Assembly (NCBI RefSeq): GCF_001913155.1
Contig: NZ_CP018760.1
Location: 186,001 to 250,000 of the forward strand
Source of the DNA: Maribacter hydrothermalis
GTDB lineage: Bacteria > Bacteroidota > Bacteroidia > Flavobacteriales > Flavobacteriaceae
DNA: 64,000 bases
Reading direction: 5' to 3'
Of the stretch, positions 32,653 to 40,918 are shown piece by piece. Both the position numbers and the translations under genes were made by a program. How positions within the stretch are numbered: position 1 is the first letter of the stretch; each line of letters starts with the position of its first letter. The notes beneath the pieces were generated by a model. It was not told the origin of the DNA. It saw only the letters and a program-made list of their open reading frames with translations, and ran no database searches.

Positions 32653-33588
32653 ATGACCATTACCCAATTACAATATGTACTTGCTGTTGCTGAATACAAG
32701 AATTTTACGCTCGCTGCAGAGAAAAGTTTTGTTACTCAACCAACATTAAGTATGCAGGTTCAAAAACTTGAAGATGAGTTAGATATACTTCTTTTTGACC
32801 GTAGTAAAAAACCAATTACGATTACAGACGTAGGTGAAAAAATAGTGGCTCAAGCAAAAAACATTGTAAATGAAGCTGCCCGTATAAAAGATATCGTTGA
32901 ACAAGAAAAAGGGTTTATTGGTGGGGATTATGTTCTAGGTATAATACCCACCATAATGCCTACTTTATTACCAATGTTTCTTAAAAATTTTATTCATAAA
33001 TATCCTAAAGTCAATCTTATTATTAAGGAACAAAATACTGAAAGTCTTATCCAAAATATTGAAGACGGACATATTGATGCTGCTATTGCCGCAACACCTT
33101 TAGAAGTCGATTTTATAACCGAAAGACCTTTGTATTACGAACCGTTTGTAGGCTATGTTCCAAAAGATCATAGATTAGGAAAAAGTAATCAAATAACACC
33201 CGATGATCTTGATATTGAAGATATTTTGCTTTTACAAGATGGTCACTGTTTTAGAGAAGGTATTTTAAACTTATGCAAAGCTCCAAAAATAGGCAGCGAG
33301 CATTTTAGTTTGCAAAGTGGAAGTTTTGAAACACTTATAAATTTATCCAATGAAGGTTTAGGTATGACACTTCTGCCCTATTTAAACACCTTAGAGTTAG
33401 ATGATGTTAAGAAAAAGAATCTGAAGTATTTTAAAGATCCATCACCAGCGCGTGAGGTAAGTCTAATCTACCATAAAAAAGAATTAAAAGTACAGATTAC
33501 CGAAGCTTTGAGAGATGTTATTACAGGTATTGTTCGTGGCGCTATTGCTTTTCAAGATGTGAAAATAATTAGTCCGTTGAATAAATAA
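32653..33588 (+). CDS. oxyR: OxyR, hydrogen-peroxide-sensing LysR-type regulator
   Basis: The start at 32653 is chosen because the LysR helix-turn-helix begins directly (MTITQLQYVLAVAEYKNFTLAAEKSF); an ATG at 32611 would add 14 residues. With this start, the two redox cysteines fall at exactly C199 (LLQDGHCFREG) and C208 (ILNLCKAP), the same numbers and spacing as in E. coli OxyR. These cysteines form a disulfide with peroxide and turn on catalase, peroxiredoxin and related genes. The substrate-domain opening PTIMPTLLPMFL fits too. No oxidative-stress gene lies next to it, so it acts at a distance. Confidence 0.95.
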   Translation: MTITQLQYVLAVAEYKNFTLAAEKSFVTQPTLSMQVQKLEDELDILLFDRSKKPITITDVGEKIVAQAKNIVNEAARIKDIVEQEKGFIGGDYVLGIIPTIMPTLLPMFLKNFIHKYPKVNLIIKEQNTESLIQNIEDGHIDAAIAATPLEVDFITERPLYYEPFVGYVPKDHRLGKSNQITPDDLDIEDILLLQDGHCFREGILNLCKAPKIGSEHFSLQSGSFETLINLSNEGLGMTLLPYLNTLELDDVKKKNLKYFKDPSPAREVSLIYHKKELKVQITEALRDVITGIVRGAIAFQDVKIISPLNK

Positions 33589-33591
33589 TAT

Positions 33592-34005
33592 TTATTCTTT
33601 CTTAAATCGGTATAAGCAACCTTCAATACAGATTCCTGGGTAAGTCGGCGAAAGTGTTAACTTTGTTTTACTTTCATTAAAATCTGTACTAAAACCTAAG
33701 GTGTCCTTTTCACCTGCGGTCAGAAAATATAGATAAAGTTCATCATCCTTTATAGCATATTCGCCCATGTCTTGTAATTCTCTATTGAAATTGGTTCTTT
33801 TATAACTACCATATTCGTCAAAAAAATACCGATATCCCTCTTCTACAACCATCCATTCCGCAGCTCCACCGGGACTGACATATGATTCCGTCAATAACCA
33901 CTCACCCACCAAACTGGGGTCATCTACCAATGTTTCGTCAAAAAGTGCGTCGTCTTTATGACATTGCATTAAGAATATTAGAAATAGTACCATAGATAAT
34001 TTCAT
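33592..34005 (-). CDS. Lipocalin-like lipoprotein of unknown function
   Basis: The ATG at 34005 is used because it gives a lipoprotein signal (LSMVLFLIFLMQC); the longer frame to 34071 starts inside a terminator. The 137-residue product has LVGEWLLTESYVSPGGAAEW then strands and a final CIEGCLYRFK, as in small lipocalin-like META/DUF lipoproteins common in flavobacteria. A Cys pair (C-x3-C near the end) may form a disulfide. Function unknown. Its stop is 3 bp from that of oxyR, convergent. Confidence 0.72.
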   Translation of the reverse strand: MKLSMVLFLIFLMQCHKDDALFDETLVDDPSLVGEWLLTESYVSPGGAAEWMVVEEGYRYFFDEYGSYKRTNFNRELQDMGEYAIKDDELYLYFLTAGEKDTLGFSTDFNESKTKLTLSPTYPGICIEGCLYRFKKE

Positions 34006-34059
34006 AGCCAACTTCTTTTTTAAGTAAGATGCATAAACTACCTCATGGTTGCTATAAAA

Positions 34060-34085
34060 AAAGAGCCACAATTATGTGGCTCTTT
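34060..34085 (-). terminator. Terminator after the 65-residue gene
   Basis: AAAGAGCCACA (34060-34070) and TGTGGCTCTTT (34075-34085) form a perfect 11-bp stem with an ATTA loop. On the minus strand it is followed by TTTTTATAG. It lies 1 bp after the stop of the gene at 34087 and before the start of the lipoprotein at 34005. Confidence 0.88.
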
Positions 34086-34086
34086 G

Positions 34087-34284
34087 TTATGCTTTTAAAT
34101 AAATTAAACTTTGTTGAAGTTCTGGTTTGTCCGTAATAAAATTTTCTAACCAGACTCTTAATTCATCCACCTCTTCAGGTAGTAGTGTTTTAAGGGCTTT
34201 TTTTAACTCTTTGCAGAAAAGCAAGGTGTCAAAACTCACCTTTTTTAGAACTGTTTTACTATACTCAAGCATTGAATTTGCCAT
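34087..34284 (-). CDS. Small conserved helical protein
   Basis: The 65-residue product is predicted all-helical, soluble and amphipathic (SKTVLKKVSFDTLLFCKELKKALKTLLPEEVDELRVWLENFI). It looks like a conserved small flavobacterial protein of unknown function. It has its own terminator directly behind it, supporting a real transcript. A divergent gene starts 139 bp away. No further domain recognised. Confidence 0.7.
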   Translation of the reverse strand: MANSMLEYSKTVLKKVSFDTLLFCKELKKALKTLLPEEVDELRVWLENFITDKPELQQSLIYLKA

Positions 34285-34423
34285 TATATATATTATTAGT
34301 TTGTTGTTTCATAAAGGTAAACAGAAATGCATGTTGAATATTGTATATAAAAAGTTAAAGTAAAATAAATCATGTTAAATTTTTACCGTATTATCAAGAA
34401 TAGTATTTTGTATTTTCGATGTT

Positions 34424-35692
34424 ATGAAACGAACTATAAGTATTATCATCGTACTTGCAATCCTAAGCTCTTGCGGTTCAGCAAAATCTGTTATTTTCAA
34501 AGATTTTAATTATCAATTATCATCTTCATTCTACAAAAATCAATTCACTGGGGTCTTAGTTATTGATGCCGCTTCGAAGGATACCGTCTATAACTTAAAT
34601 AGTCACAAGTATTTTATACCGGCTAGTAACACAAAAATATTTACACTTTTTACCGCATTAAAAACACTTCCGCAGCGTATTCCAGCTCTTAAATATATAA
34701 AGCTAAATGACACCCTTTATTTTGAAGGTACAGGAGACCCTTCTTTTTTGCATCCATATCTTAAAGATTCAACGGCTATCAATTTTCTAAAAAAACATAA
34801 TAATATAGTATACTCACTTGGTAACTTTGAAGACGAAAAATACGGTCCTGGATGGGCTTGGGACGATTACCAATGGTATTATTCTCCTGAAAAAAGCGAT
34901 TTACCTATTCATGGAAATGTGGTAATGACAATTGGCAGCAATGAAATAGAAATTAGTCCGGCATATTTTAAAGACAGCGTTCTTCAACTAATCAGCAACA
35001 GAAACCGAAATGAATTTTCTAATACGTTCTTCTACAATGCCCTGTCTAAAGACACTGTTGAAACGCCATTTATTACCAGCAACCTTACCACCAAATCAAT
35101 TCTAGAAAATCTCTTAAATAAAAAAGTAAGCTTAACCAATAAAACGCCATTAGCAATAAAGCAAACCTTATATGGTATGCCTTCAGATTCTCTTTATAAG
35201 CGAATGATGCATGAGAGCGATAATTTTATAGCAGAACAATTATTACTTGTTGCAGGGTCGGTTTTTAAAGACACCTTAAATAGCAAGAAAATTAGAGATT
35301 ATATTTTAAAAAATGAATTATATGATTTAGAGCAAGAACCTAGATGGGTCGATGGTTCAGGATTATCACGATATAATTTATTTACACCCAAAAATATGGT
35401 TTCGGTATTAGATCGATTATTTACAATGATGCCCAAAGAAAAATTATTCAAAATTTTTCCTGCAGGTGGATTGAACGGCACATTAAAAAATAAATTTATA
35501 GACGAAAATGAACCCTATATTTATGCAAAATCTGGCAGTTTAAGCAACAATTATTGTCTTAGTGGATACCTCGTAACAAAATCTGGCAAAACGTTGATAT
35601 TCAGTTTTATGTTTAATCATTTTAGGGAATCCAACTCAGAAGTAAGGAACAGGTTGGAACAAATGCTACAAAAACTAAGGGATACCTATTAA
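34424..35692 (+). CDS. dacB: D-alanyl-D-alanine carboxypeptidase/endopeptidase (PBP4/DacB family) lipoprotein
   Basis: The 422-residue protein begins with a lipoprotein signal (IIIVLAILSSC, Cys17). The three penicillin-binding motifs are visible: SxxK as SNTK (S68, K71) in PASNTKIF, SxN as SDN in HESDNFIAEQ (about 267-269), and KSG in YAKSGSLSNN (about 367). Family S13 enzymes remove terminal D-Ala and cut cross-links in peptidoglycan. The lipid anchor puts it in the periplasm. Its stop codon is directly next to the stop of the convergent msrA gene, with no space for a separate terminator. Confidence 0.9.
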   Translation: MKRTISIIIVLAILSSCGSAKSVIFKDFNYQLSSSFYKNQFTGVLVIDAASKDTVYNLNSHKYFIPASNTKIFTLFTALKTLPQRIPALKYIKLNDTLYFEGTGDPSFLHPYLKDSTAINFLKKHNNIVYSLGNFEDEKYGPGWAWDDYQWYYSPEKSDLPIHGNVVMTIGSNEIEISPAYFKDSVLQLISNRNRNEFSNTFFYNALSKDTVETPFITSNLTTKSILENLLNKKVSLTNKTPLAIKQTLYGMPSDSLYKRMMHESDNFIAEQLLLVAGSVFKDTLNSKKIRDYILKNELYDLEQEPRWVDGSGLSRYNLFTPKNMVSVLDRLFTMMPKEKLFKIFPAGGLNGTLKNKFIDENEPYIYAKSGSLSNNYCLSGYLVTKSGKTLIFSFMFNHFRESNSEVRNRLEQMLQKLRDTY

Positions 35693-36193
35693 CTACAACA
35701 CGCTCGATGATAGATGCTTGGCATATTTCTCTTTTAACAGTTTTATTTTAGGTGCAATGTGCGTTTTGCAAAAAGGCTTCTCCATATCGTTGAAGTAGTA
35801 CCTATGAAAGCGTTCTTCAGATGACTTAAACGCCCCAAAAGGAAGTATTGCAGTAATTAATGGATTATCAAAATTTTGCTGTTCTTCATTAATTATATCG
35901 ACTAAAGTCTGTTTATCGGACTTTTTAAAATAATAGATTCCAGACCTATACTTATTCCGCATAGAATGGTTTTCGGTACTTCTATGTGTATCTAAATGAA
36001 CAGCAACCAAATCTTTCAACTCTATAACTCCAGGAAAATAATGAACAATTACAGCTTCAGAAAAATTTGTAGGATTTTCTTTTGGTGAAATATAGCCCTG
36101 CTCAACTTTTTCAACACCTTTTAGTGCCATAAACACAGCTTCCGTACACCAATGGCAACCCCCTCCAAAACCGACTTTAAAGACTTTTTTCAT
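35693..36193 (-). CDS. msrA: Peptide-methionine (S)-S-oxide reductase-like protein
   Basis: The 166-residue cytosolic protein has the MsrA active-site segment GFGGGCHWCTEAVF with catalytic Cys13 (usual form GCFWGxE). It continues with GVEKVEQGYISP, AVIVHYFPGVIELKDLVAVHLDTHRS and NKYRSGIYY. MsrA reduces methionine sulfoxide in proteins. The motif differs from the textbook (HWC instead of FWG, and HLDTHRST for the HDPT segment), as in the divergent short MsrA branch, so activity is likely but not certain. It is followed 24 bp upstream in the same direction by nudK. Confidence 0.85.
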   Translation of the reverse strand: MKKVFKVGFGGGCHWCTEAVFMALKGVEKVEQGYISPKENPTNFSEAVIVHYFPGVIELKDLVAVHLDTHRSTENHSMRNKYRSGIYYFKKSDKQTLVDIINEEQQNFDNPLITAILPFGAFKSSEERFHRYYFNDMEKPFCKTHIAPKIKLLKEKYAKHLSSSVL

Positions 36194-36217
36194 ATTATAA
36201 GAGTCGATAATTTATCT

Positions 36218-36799
36218 TTAAACTAACGCATTCAATTTTGCGTGCTGTAGTAACATAATGGTTTTTGCATCTTTAATTTCTCCACTCGCTACCATTTTCA
36301 TAGCATCAATAAAATTTAACTCTAGTACCTCTATGTTTTCAGTTTCATCTTCTGCACCACCGCCATTGCTTACCTTCATACTTTCATCATACTCGCCCAC
36401 AAAAAGATATAAAATCTCAGTAACCGAACCTGGCGACATGTAGGTTTGAAACACCTTCTGAACATTACTTATTTTATAGCCTGTTTCTTCTTCGGTTTCT
36501 TTTCGTACACAATCTGCAGGGTTATCACCATCTAGAAGTCCGGCGCAAACCTCGATCATCATTCCATTTTCATTACCATTTACATAGGTAGGCATACGAA
36601 ATTGCCTGGTAAGTACAACAGTTCCTTTTTTAGAGTTATACAGCAAAATTGCTGCTCCATTACCTCTATCGTAAGCTTCGCGATGCTGCGTTTCCCAACT
36701 TCCATCTGGTCTTTGATATTTAAAAGTATACTTATTTAATGTGTACCAATTATCTGATAACAGCTTTTTTTCTATGTCTTTAATGCTTCCGTTTTTCAA
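36218..36799 (-). CDS. nudK: NudK-like GDP-mannose pyrophosphatase (Nudix hydrolase)
   Basis: The 193-residue protein closely follows E. coli NudK: KLLSDNWYTLNKYTF, REAYDRGNGAAILLYN, VNGNENGMMIEVCAGLLDGD, the Nudix helix RKETEEETGYKI, TYMSPGSVTE and GGGAEDETENIEVLEL. NudK hydrolyses GDP-mannose to mannose-1-phosphate and GMP. The start codon is TTG at 36799, since no ATG occurs in the conserved N terminus; AGGAAA precedes it. Divergent from the M81 gene, which also uses TTG. Confidence 0.9.
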   Translation of the reverse strand: MKNGSIKDIEKKLLSDNWYTLNKYTFKYQRPDGSWETQHREAYDRGNGAAILLYNSKKGTVVLTRQFRMPTYVNGNENGMMIEVCAGLLDGDNPADCVRKETEEETGYKISNVQKVFQTYMSPGSVTEILYLFVGEYDESMKVSNGGGAEDETENIEVLELNFIDAMKMVASGEIKDAKTIMLLQHAKLNALV

Positions 36800-36976
36800 T
36801 ATTTCCTTTTAAATATTAGTAATAAGATAAATTAGTGTAATATAATTCCTAAATAAATTGATTTCCTGTTCCATCTGAATGCTTTAACAGGTCAAAAATT
36901 GTCATCCAGCAAAAACTCTTGCAAAATAAAACTTTTTTTATCTATCTTTTGGAAGTTAACATAAACTACGACTAAC

Positions 36977-38542
36977 TTGAAACTACCCTACCTTTACGCC
37001 ATTGTTCTTTTAATATGTTCAACCTCTTGTAAAGATGACCAAACCCTAGAAAAACAACTGCCAAGAATAGCTATTGCTGGTTTAGGTATTGAAAGTAGCA
37101 CCTTCTCACCTGCCCTTTCGACCGAAGAGGCTTTTCATGCAAAAGTGGGCGATTCGGTTTTCTCTAGATATCCATTTTTACAAGTAGATTCCCTAAACAG
37201 AAATAGAGCCAATTGGGTGCCTACCCTTGTTGGAAAATCGTTACCAGGTGGCACTGTTACCCGTGAAGCTTATGAATCTTTGGTAACTAGAAGTCTGAAA
37301 TTGTTAGAGGAGAATATGCCGTATGACGGACTCTTTTTTGACATCCATGGAGCAATGAGTGTTGTTGGTTTAGATGATCCTGAGGGTGATCTAATAGCTC
37401 GCATTCGTGATGTTATTGGTGATGATGTTTTAATTTCTACGTCCATGGATTTACACGGAAATGTCTCTGAACGCTTAGCAAAATATACCGATTTAATTAC
37501 CTGTTACCGTATGGCACCACATGAAGATGCCATTGAATCTAAAAAAAGAGCGGTAACTAATTTAATTGATAGACTTGAAAGTGGTAAAGGAAAACCTGCC
37601 TTTAAAGCTTGGGTTCCCGTGCCAATATTATTACCGGGAGAAAAAACAAGTACCCGTATAGAACCTGGTAAAAGTCTCTATGCAAAAGTACCATCCGTTG
37701 CTGATCAAGACGGCATTATTGATGCTGCTATTTGGATTGGCTATGCCTGGGCAGATGAACCTCGTAACCATGCGGTAGTTATGGTCACCGGTGATGATAA
37801 AGAGAAAGTTGAACAAGGTGCTGAAAAATTAGCACAAAGCTTTTGGGATGTTAGAAATGAATTTGAATTTGTTGCGCCTACTACTACGTTAGATGAAAGT
37901 TTGAAATTAGCATTGACAAGTGATAAAAAACCATATATGATTAGTGATATGGGTGATAACCCTACCGCTGGTGGTGCTGGTGATGTTACATGGACATTAA
38001 AGGAATTACTTACTAGGCCTGAATTTAAATCTGAAAATGGTAAATCTTTGATCTATGCCTCTATTCCAGGGCCAGAATTTGTTGAGAAAGCTATTGAAAT
38101 AGGTGTCGGTGGAAAAATTAAGGCTGAAGCAGGTGCTGCAGTTGATAATCGATTTGCTGGCCCAATAACACTAGAGGGTACTATTACAGCAATTAAGGAG
38201 GGTGATCGTAATGCAGAGGTTGAAGTAGTTGTTAAAGTGGGTAGTATTCATATTATAGTTACTAAAAAAAGAAAGCCTTATCATCACTTAAGCGATTTCA
38301 CAAATTTAGGTCTGAACCCTAAAGAAACCGATATTGTTGTAGTAAAAATCGGATATTTGGTACCCGAATTATATGATATGCGTGGCGATTGGATTATGGC
38401 ATTGACACCAGGTGGCGTTGACCAAGATTTAAATAGATTGGGATACAAGCGTATTAAAAGGCCTATGTTTCCATTAGATGCAGATATGGAAAATCCTGAT
38501 TTATCAGTACGCTGGATACCGGCTTCTAATGCGAAAGAATAA
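36977..38542 (+). CDS. Exported M81-family (MlrC/microcystinase-like) metallopeptidase
   Basis: The start is the TTG at 36977, because a stop lies four codons upstream and the following residues form a lipoprotein signal (LYAIVLLICSTSC). The 521-residue protein shows the MlrC features: IESSTFSPAL, FFDIHGAMSV, SMDLHGNVSERL and RMAPHEDAIESKKRAV, with His and Asp zinc ligands. The C-terminal MlrC domain has ISDMGDNPTAGGAGDVT. Known members cleave linear microcystin; most homologues have unknown peptide or amide substrates. A lipid-anchored, exported form is unusual. Its stop abuts the stop of the convergent DUF2461 gene. Confidence 0.85.
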   Translation: MKLPYLYAIVLLICSTSCKDDQTLEKQLPRIAIAGLGIESSTFSPALSTEEAFHAKVGDSVFSRYPFLQVDSLNRNRANWVPTLVGKSLPGGTVTREAYESLVTRSLKLLEENMPYDGLFFDIHGAMSVVGLDDPEGDLIARIRDVIGDDVLISTSMDLHGNVSERLAKYTDLITCYRMAPHEDAIESKKRAVTNLIDRLESGKGKPAFKAWVPVPILLPGEKTSTRIEPGKSLYAKVPSVADQDGIIDAAIWIGYAWADEPRNHAVVMVTGDDKEKVEQGAEKLAQSFWDVRNEFEFVAPTTTLDESLKLALTSDKKPYMISDMGDNPTAGGAGDVTWTLKELLTRPEFKSENGKSLIYASIPGPEFVEKAIEIGVGGKIKAEAGAAVDNRFAGPITLEGTITAIKEGDRNAEVEVVVKVGSIHIIVTKKRKPYHHLSDFTNLGLNPKETDIVVVKIGYLVPELYDMRGDWIMALTPGGVDQDLNRLGYKRIKRPMFPLDADMENPDLSVRWIPASNAKE

Positions 38543-39196
38543 TTAAACCGTAATAGCTTTGTTCAGATAACGTCTAAAAGGAAGCATTTCTTTATAGGCG
38601 TTAATTAACTCTTCATCAAAATTGGGTTTGTTGGTTTGCTTAGTGGAAAACTCTTGAAATACGGCAAAGGTTTTATTCTTAATCAAATCTATATACTTAT
38701 GGTCTTTGTCAAAACCTTTTGGTGAATTCGTTAATTTGACATCTTCAAAGAGATTTCCAAAGCGATTTTTGAACGATTTCTTATTTAAGATTTTCACGAA
38801 TTCTTCTCCATCATAATCAATAGCATCGCGAACACTTCGTAGCATTTTAGGTTCGGGCCTCCATAATCCGCCGGCAAAAATGCAGCGGTCAATTCCCAGT
38901 TCAAAATAAAAATCTGCAGTATTTGGTTTCTTGTCAAATCCCGCTCCAAAATGGTCTTTATACACAGGTTTATTAGGGTGAAACATCAGGTTATTATTGA
39001 TACGGTTAATTCCCTTTTTACCAGGAGTATCATAATAATCGTTATCTATAGCAGATAATCTAGTATTCATACTATTTAACCACTCTATATACTCATCACG
39101 AACTTGTTTGTACCATTTCCGGTTTAAATCCATCCATTCCTTATTATTATTCTTTTGAAGTTCTTTGAGAAATTCTGTTTGATTTTTGAAACTCAT
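38543..39196 (-). CDS. DUF2461-family protein
   Basis: From the ATG at 39196 (the earlier TTG at 39217 is less likely) the product is 217 residues. It matches the DUF2461/TIGR02453 family: FLKELQKNNNKEWMDLNRKWYKQVRDEY, NNNLMFHPNKPVYKDHFGAGF, FYFELGIDRCIFAGGLWRPEP, and the PKGFDKDHKYIDLIKNK ending. The function of the family is unknown. It is soluble, with no signal peptide, and found in most flavobacteria. Convergent with the M81 gene, stops adjacent. Confidence 0.9.
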   Translation of the reverse strand: MSFKNQTEFLKELQKNNNKEWMDLNRKWYKQVRDEYIEWLNSMNTRLSAIDNDYYDTPGKKGINRINNNLMFHPNKPVYKDHFGAGFDKKPNTADFYFELGIDRCIFAGGLWRPEPKMLRSVRDAIDYDGEEFVKILNKKSFKNRFGNLFEDVKLTNSPKGFDKDHKYIDLIKNKTFAVFQEFSTKQTNKPNFDEELINAYKEMLPFRRYLNKAITV

Positions 39197-39202
39197 ACTT
39201 TT

Positions 39203-39282
39203 AAAGTTCAAACTCAAGTATCAAGCTCAAATACAAAATGTTTTATTTTTTTGAATTTGATTCTTGAACTTGAGCTTTATTT
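39203..39282. repeat. Imperfect inverted repeat built from AAGTTC/CTCAAG units
   Basis: AAGTTCAAACTCAAGTATC (from 39205) and GATTCTTGAACTTGAG (39258-39273) are imperfect reverse complements, so the 96-bp spacer before the DUF2461 start can fold into a hairpin. The units CAAG and TTCAA resemble the CAAGTT hexamers of the repeat blocks near 2.7 and 3.3 kb, suggesting a related element. Confidence 0.5.
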
Positions 39283-39313
39283 TATTTATCAATATCTGCT
39301 AACTATATAGACC

Positions 39314-39931
39314 TTAATTCTTTCCTTCTCCAAAGATACATCCAATTGAAGCACCTAAGTAGCTATCCTGAACACTACCTGCAATATCACCATTGGATAA
39401 TTGTATTTTAGACTTAGGAATAACATTATACGCTATTCCAAAACGAAATTTACCAAATTCAAATCCGCTTCTTATTAATAGTCCTATTTGTCCTTCAACT
39501 TTGGTAACAGATGCTAAATTTACATTTGAGTTATCTATAGTTGAAACTTGATTTAATTTACTTAATTTATAGTAACTAATACCACCACCTACAAAAGGTT
39601 GAAATCTACTATTTGATTTACCTAAATACCGGTCAAAAGTAGCTACCAAAGAATAGGTTTCATGTAAACTAAGCCCTTCTTCAATAATGTATTGAGAATT
39701 TATTGGTTCGTTAATATTTCTTCCTAACACAAAAGTTACCCCCAACCGTAGGCCTATAGAATTATTATCATTAATATTATATTTAGGCTCAACACACATT
39801 AAAACACCTGCATCTGAAGCTAGTGCAGCACCTAGATTAACTCCTACTTTAAACCTATTTTTTTCTTGGGCAAAAAATGTGTGACCACATACTATTAGAA
39901 ATATAATTGCCAATATTTCATTTCGGAGCAT
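39314..39931 (-). CDS. Outer-membrane beta-barrel protein
   Basis: The 205-residue protein has a signal peptide (ILAIIFLIVCGHTFFAQ). The remainder consists of alternating beta strands with aromatic ends (RFKVGVNLGAALASD, SIGLRLGVTFVLGR, RFQPFVGGGISYYKL, RFGIAYNVIPKSK), ending in GASIGCIFG. This is the pattern of small eight-stranded OmpA/OmpW-like barrels (OMP_b-brl). Specific function unknown. It stands alone on the minus strand between the DUF2461 and methyltransferase genes. Confidence 0.8.
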   Translation of the reverse strand: MLRNEILAIIFLIVCGHTFFAQEKNRFKVGVNLGAALASDAGVLMCVEPKYNINDNNSIGLRLGVTFVLGRNINEPINSQYIIEEGLSLHETYSLVATFDRYLGKSNSRFQPFVGGGISYYKLSKLNQVSTIDNSNVNLASVTKVEGQIGLLIRSGFEFGKFRFGIAYNVIPKSKIQLSNGDIAGSVQDSYLGASIGCIFGEGKN

Positions 39932-39994
39932 TTTTTTTAAATATAATTGATTAAAATAATAATCACCATTTTGAGCTTAACATATACTTTTTTA

Positions 39995-40729
39995 CTATTT
40001 TTTGAATTTGGTAAACGGAAAAATCATGGGAACTCTCTTTTGATAAGCTTCATAATCTTTGCCTATGATTTTTTTCAAATCTTTCTCTTCTAAAAATTTA
40101 ACGGCAACTAAAATATAGGCAGTGGTTACAACGGCAAACAAAAGCCGACCAATGGTCATTGTAGGTGCTGCCCAAAAGGCAATGATGAAGCCTAACATTA
40201 TGGGATGCCTTACCAATTTATAAAACCAATTAACCTGAAATTTAGGAGTGGTCAATGATTGATTTTTAAAGTTCTGATAAATCTGCGTTAGGCCAAACAG
40301 CTCAAAGTGACTAATCATTAAAGTTGAAAGGAAAACAATAAACCAACCTGAAAAGAACACTGCCATTAAAGTAGTTGATGCGATAGCTTCGGTCTCCCAT
40401 ACAATGGTTGTCATGGGTTGCCATTTCCAATACAATAAAAGTAGAATTAAACTGGACAACAAAACATACGTACTACGTTCCATTGCCGGATTAATAAACT
40501 TTGTAAACCATACTTTAAACACAGGCCGTGCCATAATACTATGTTGAATAGCAAACAGGCTGAGCAACGCAAGGTTTATCAAAACAGAATGAATAATAGG
40601 CGCCTCAGCACCGGAATCAATCGATTTGGGTACAAAAAGGTTTCCAACAAAGCCAATAGCATAAAGAAAGGATACTAAAAAAACAAGATAAGCGATGATT
40701 CCGTAAATTAAAATAAGTACTTTTTTCAT
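39995..40729 (-). CDS. Methanethiol S-methyltransferase-like (MddA/NnrU) membrane protein
   Basis: The 244-residue protein has about six membrane helices. Family signatures include VGNLFVPKSIDSG, LFAIQHSIMARPVFKVWFT, MERSTYVLLSSL, QVNWFYKLVRHPIMLGF (the RHP motif of isoprenylcysteine methyltransferase-like enzymes that bind SAM) and FLEEKDLKKIIGKDYEAYQKRVPM. MddA methylates methanethiol to dimethyl sulfide. NnrU proteins share the fold, so the exact reaction is not certain. A DMS role would fit a marine bacterium. Confidence 0.75.
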   Translation of the reverse strand: MKKVLILIYGIIAYLVFLVSFLYAIGFVGNLFVPKSIDSGAEAPIIHSVLINLALLSLFAIQHSIMARPVFKVWFTKFINPAMERSTYVLLSSLILLLLYWKWQPMTTIVWETEAIASTTLMAVFFSGWFIVFLSTLMISHFELFGLTQIYQNFKNQSLTTPKFQVNWFYKLVRHPIMLGFIIAFWAAPTMTIGRLLFAVVTTAYILVAVKFLEEKDLKKIIGKDYEAYQKRVPMIFPFTKFKK

Positions 40730-40918
40730 AATTTTTGTTTTATGGTTATTTAAAGATCAATAGACTTGATATTAGAAATGCTAACTATTGCGGGGAATCA
40801 TGGACCTATCATTTAAAAGAAATTTAATAATGGACGTTTATAGTGCAATTTCAAATTAGTTATTAAAAATAGCTGTCACTATTTATTCAATATCTATTAG
40901 TATTTGTGCTAAGGGCAG

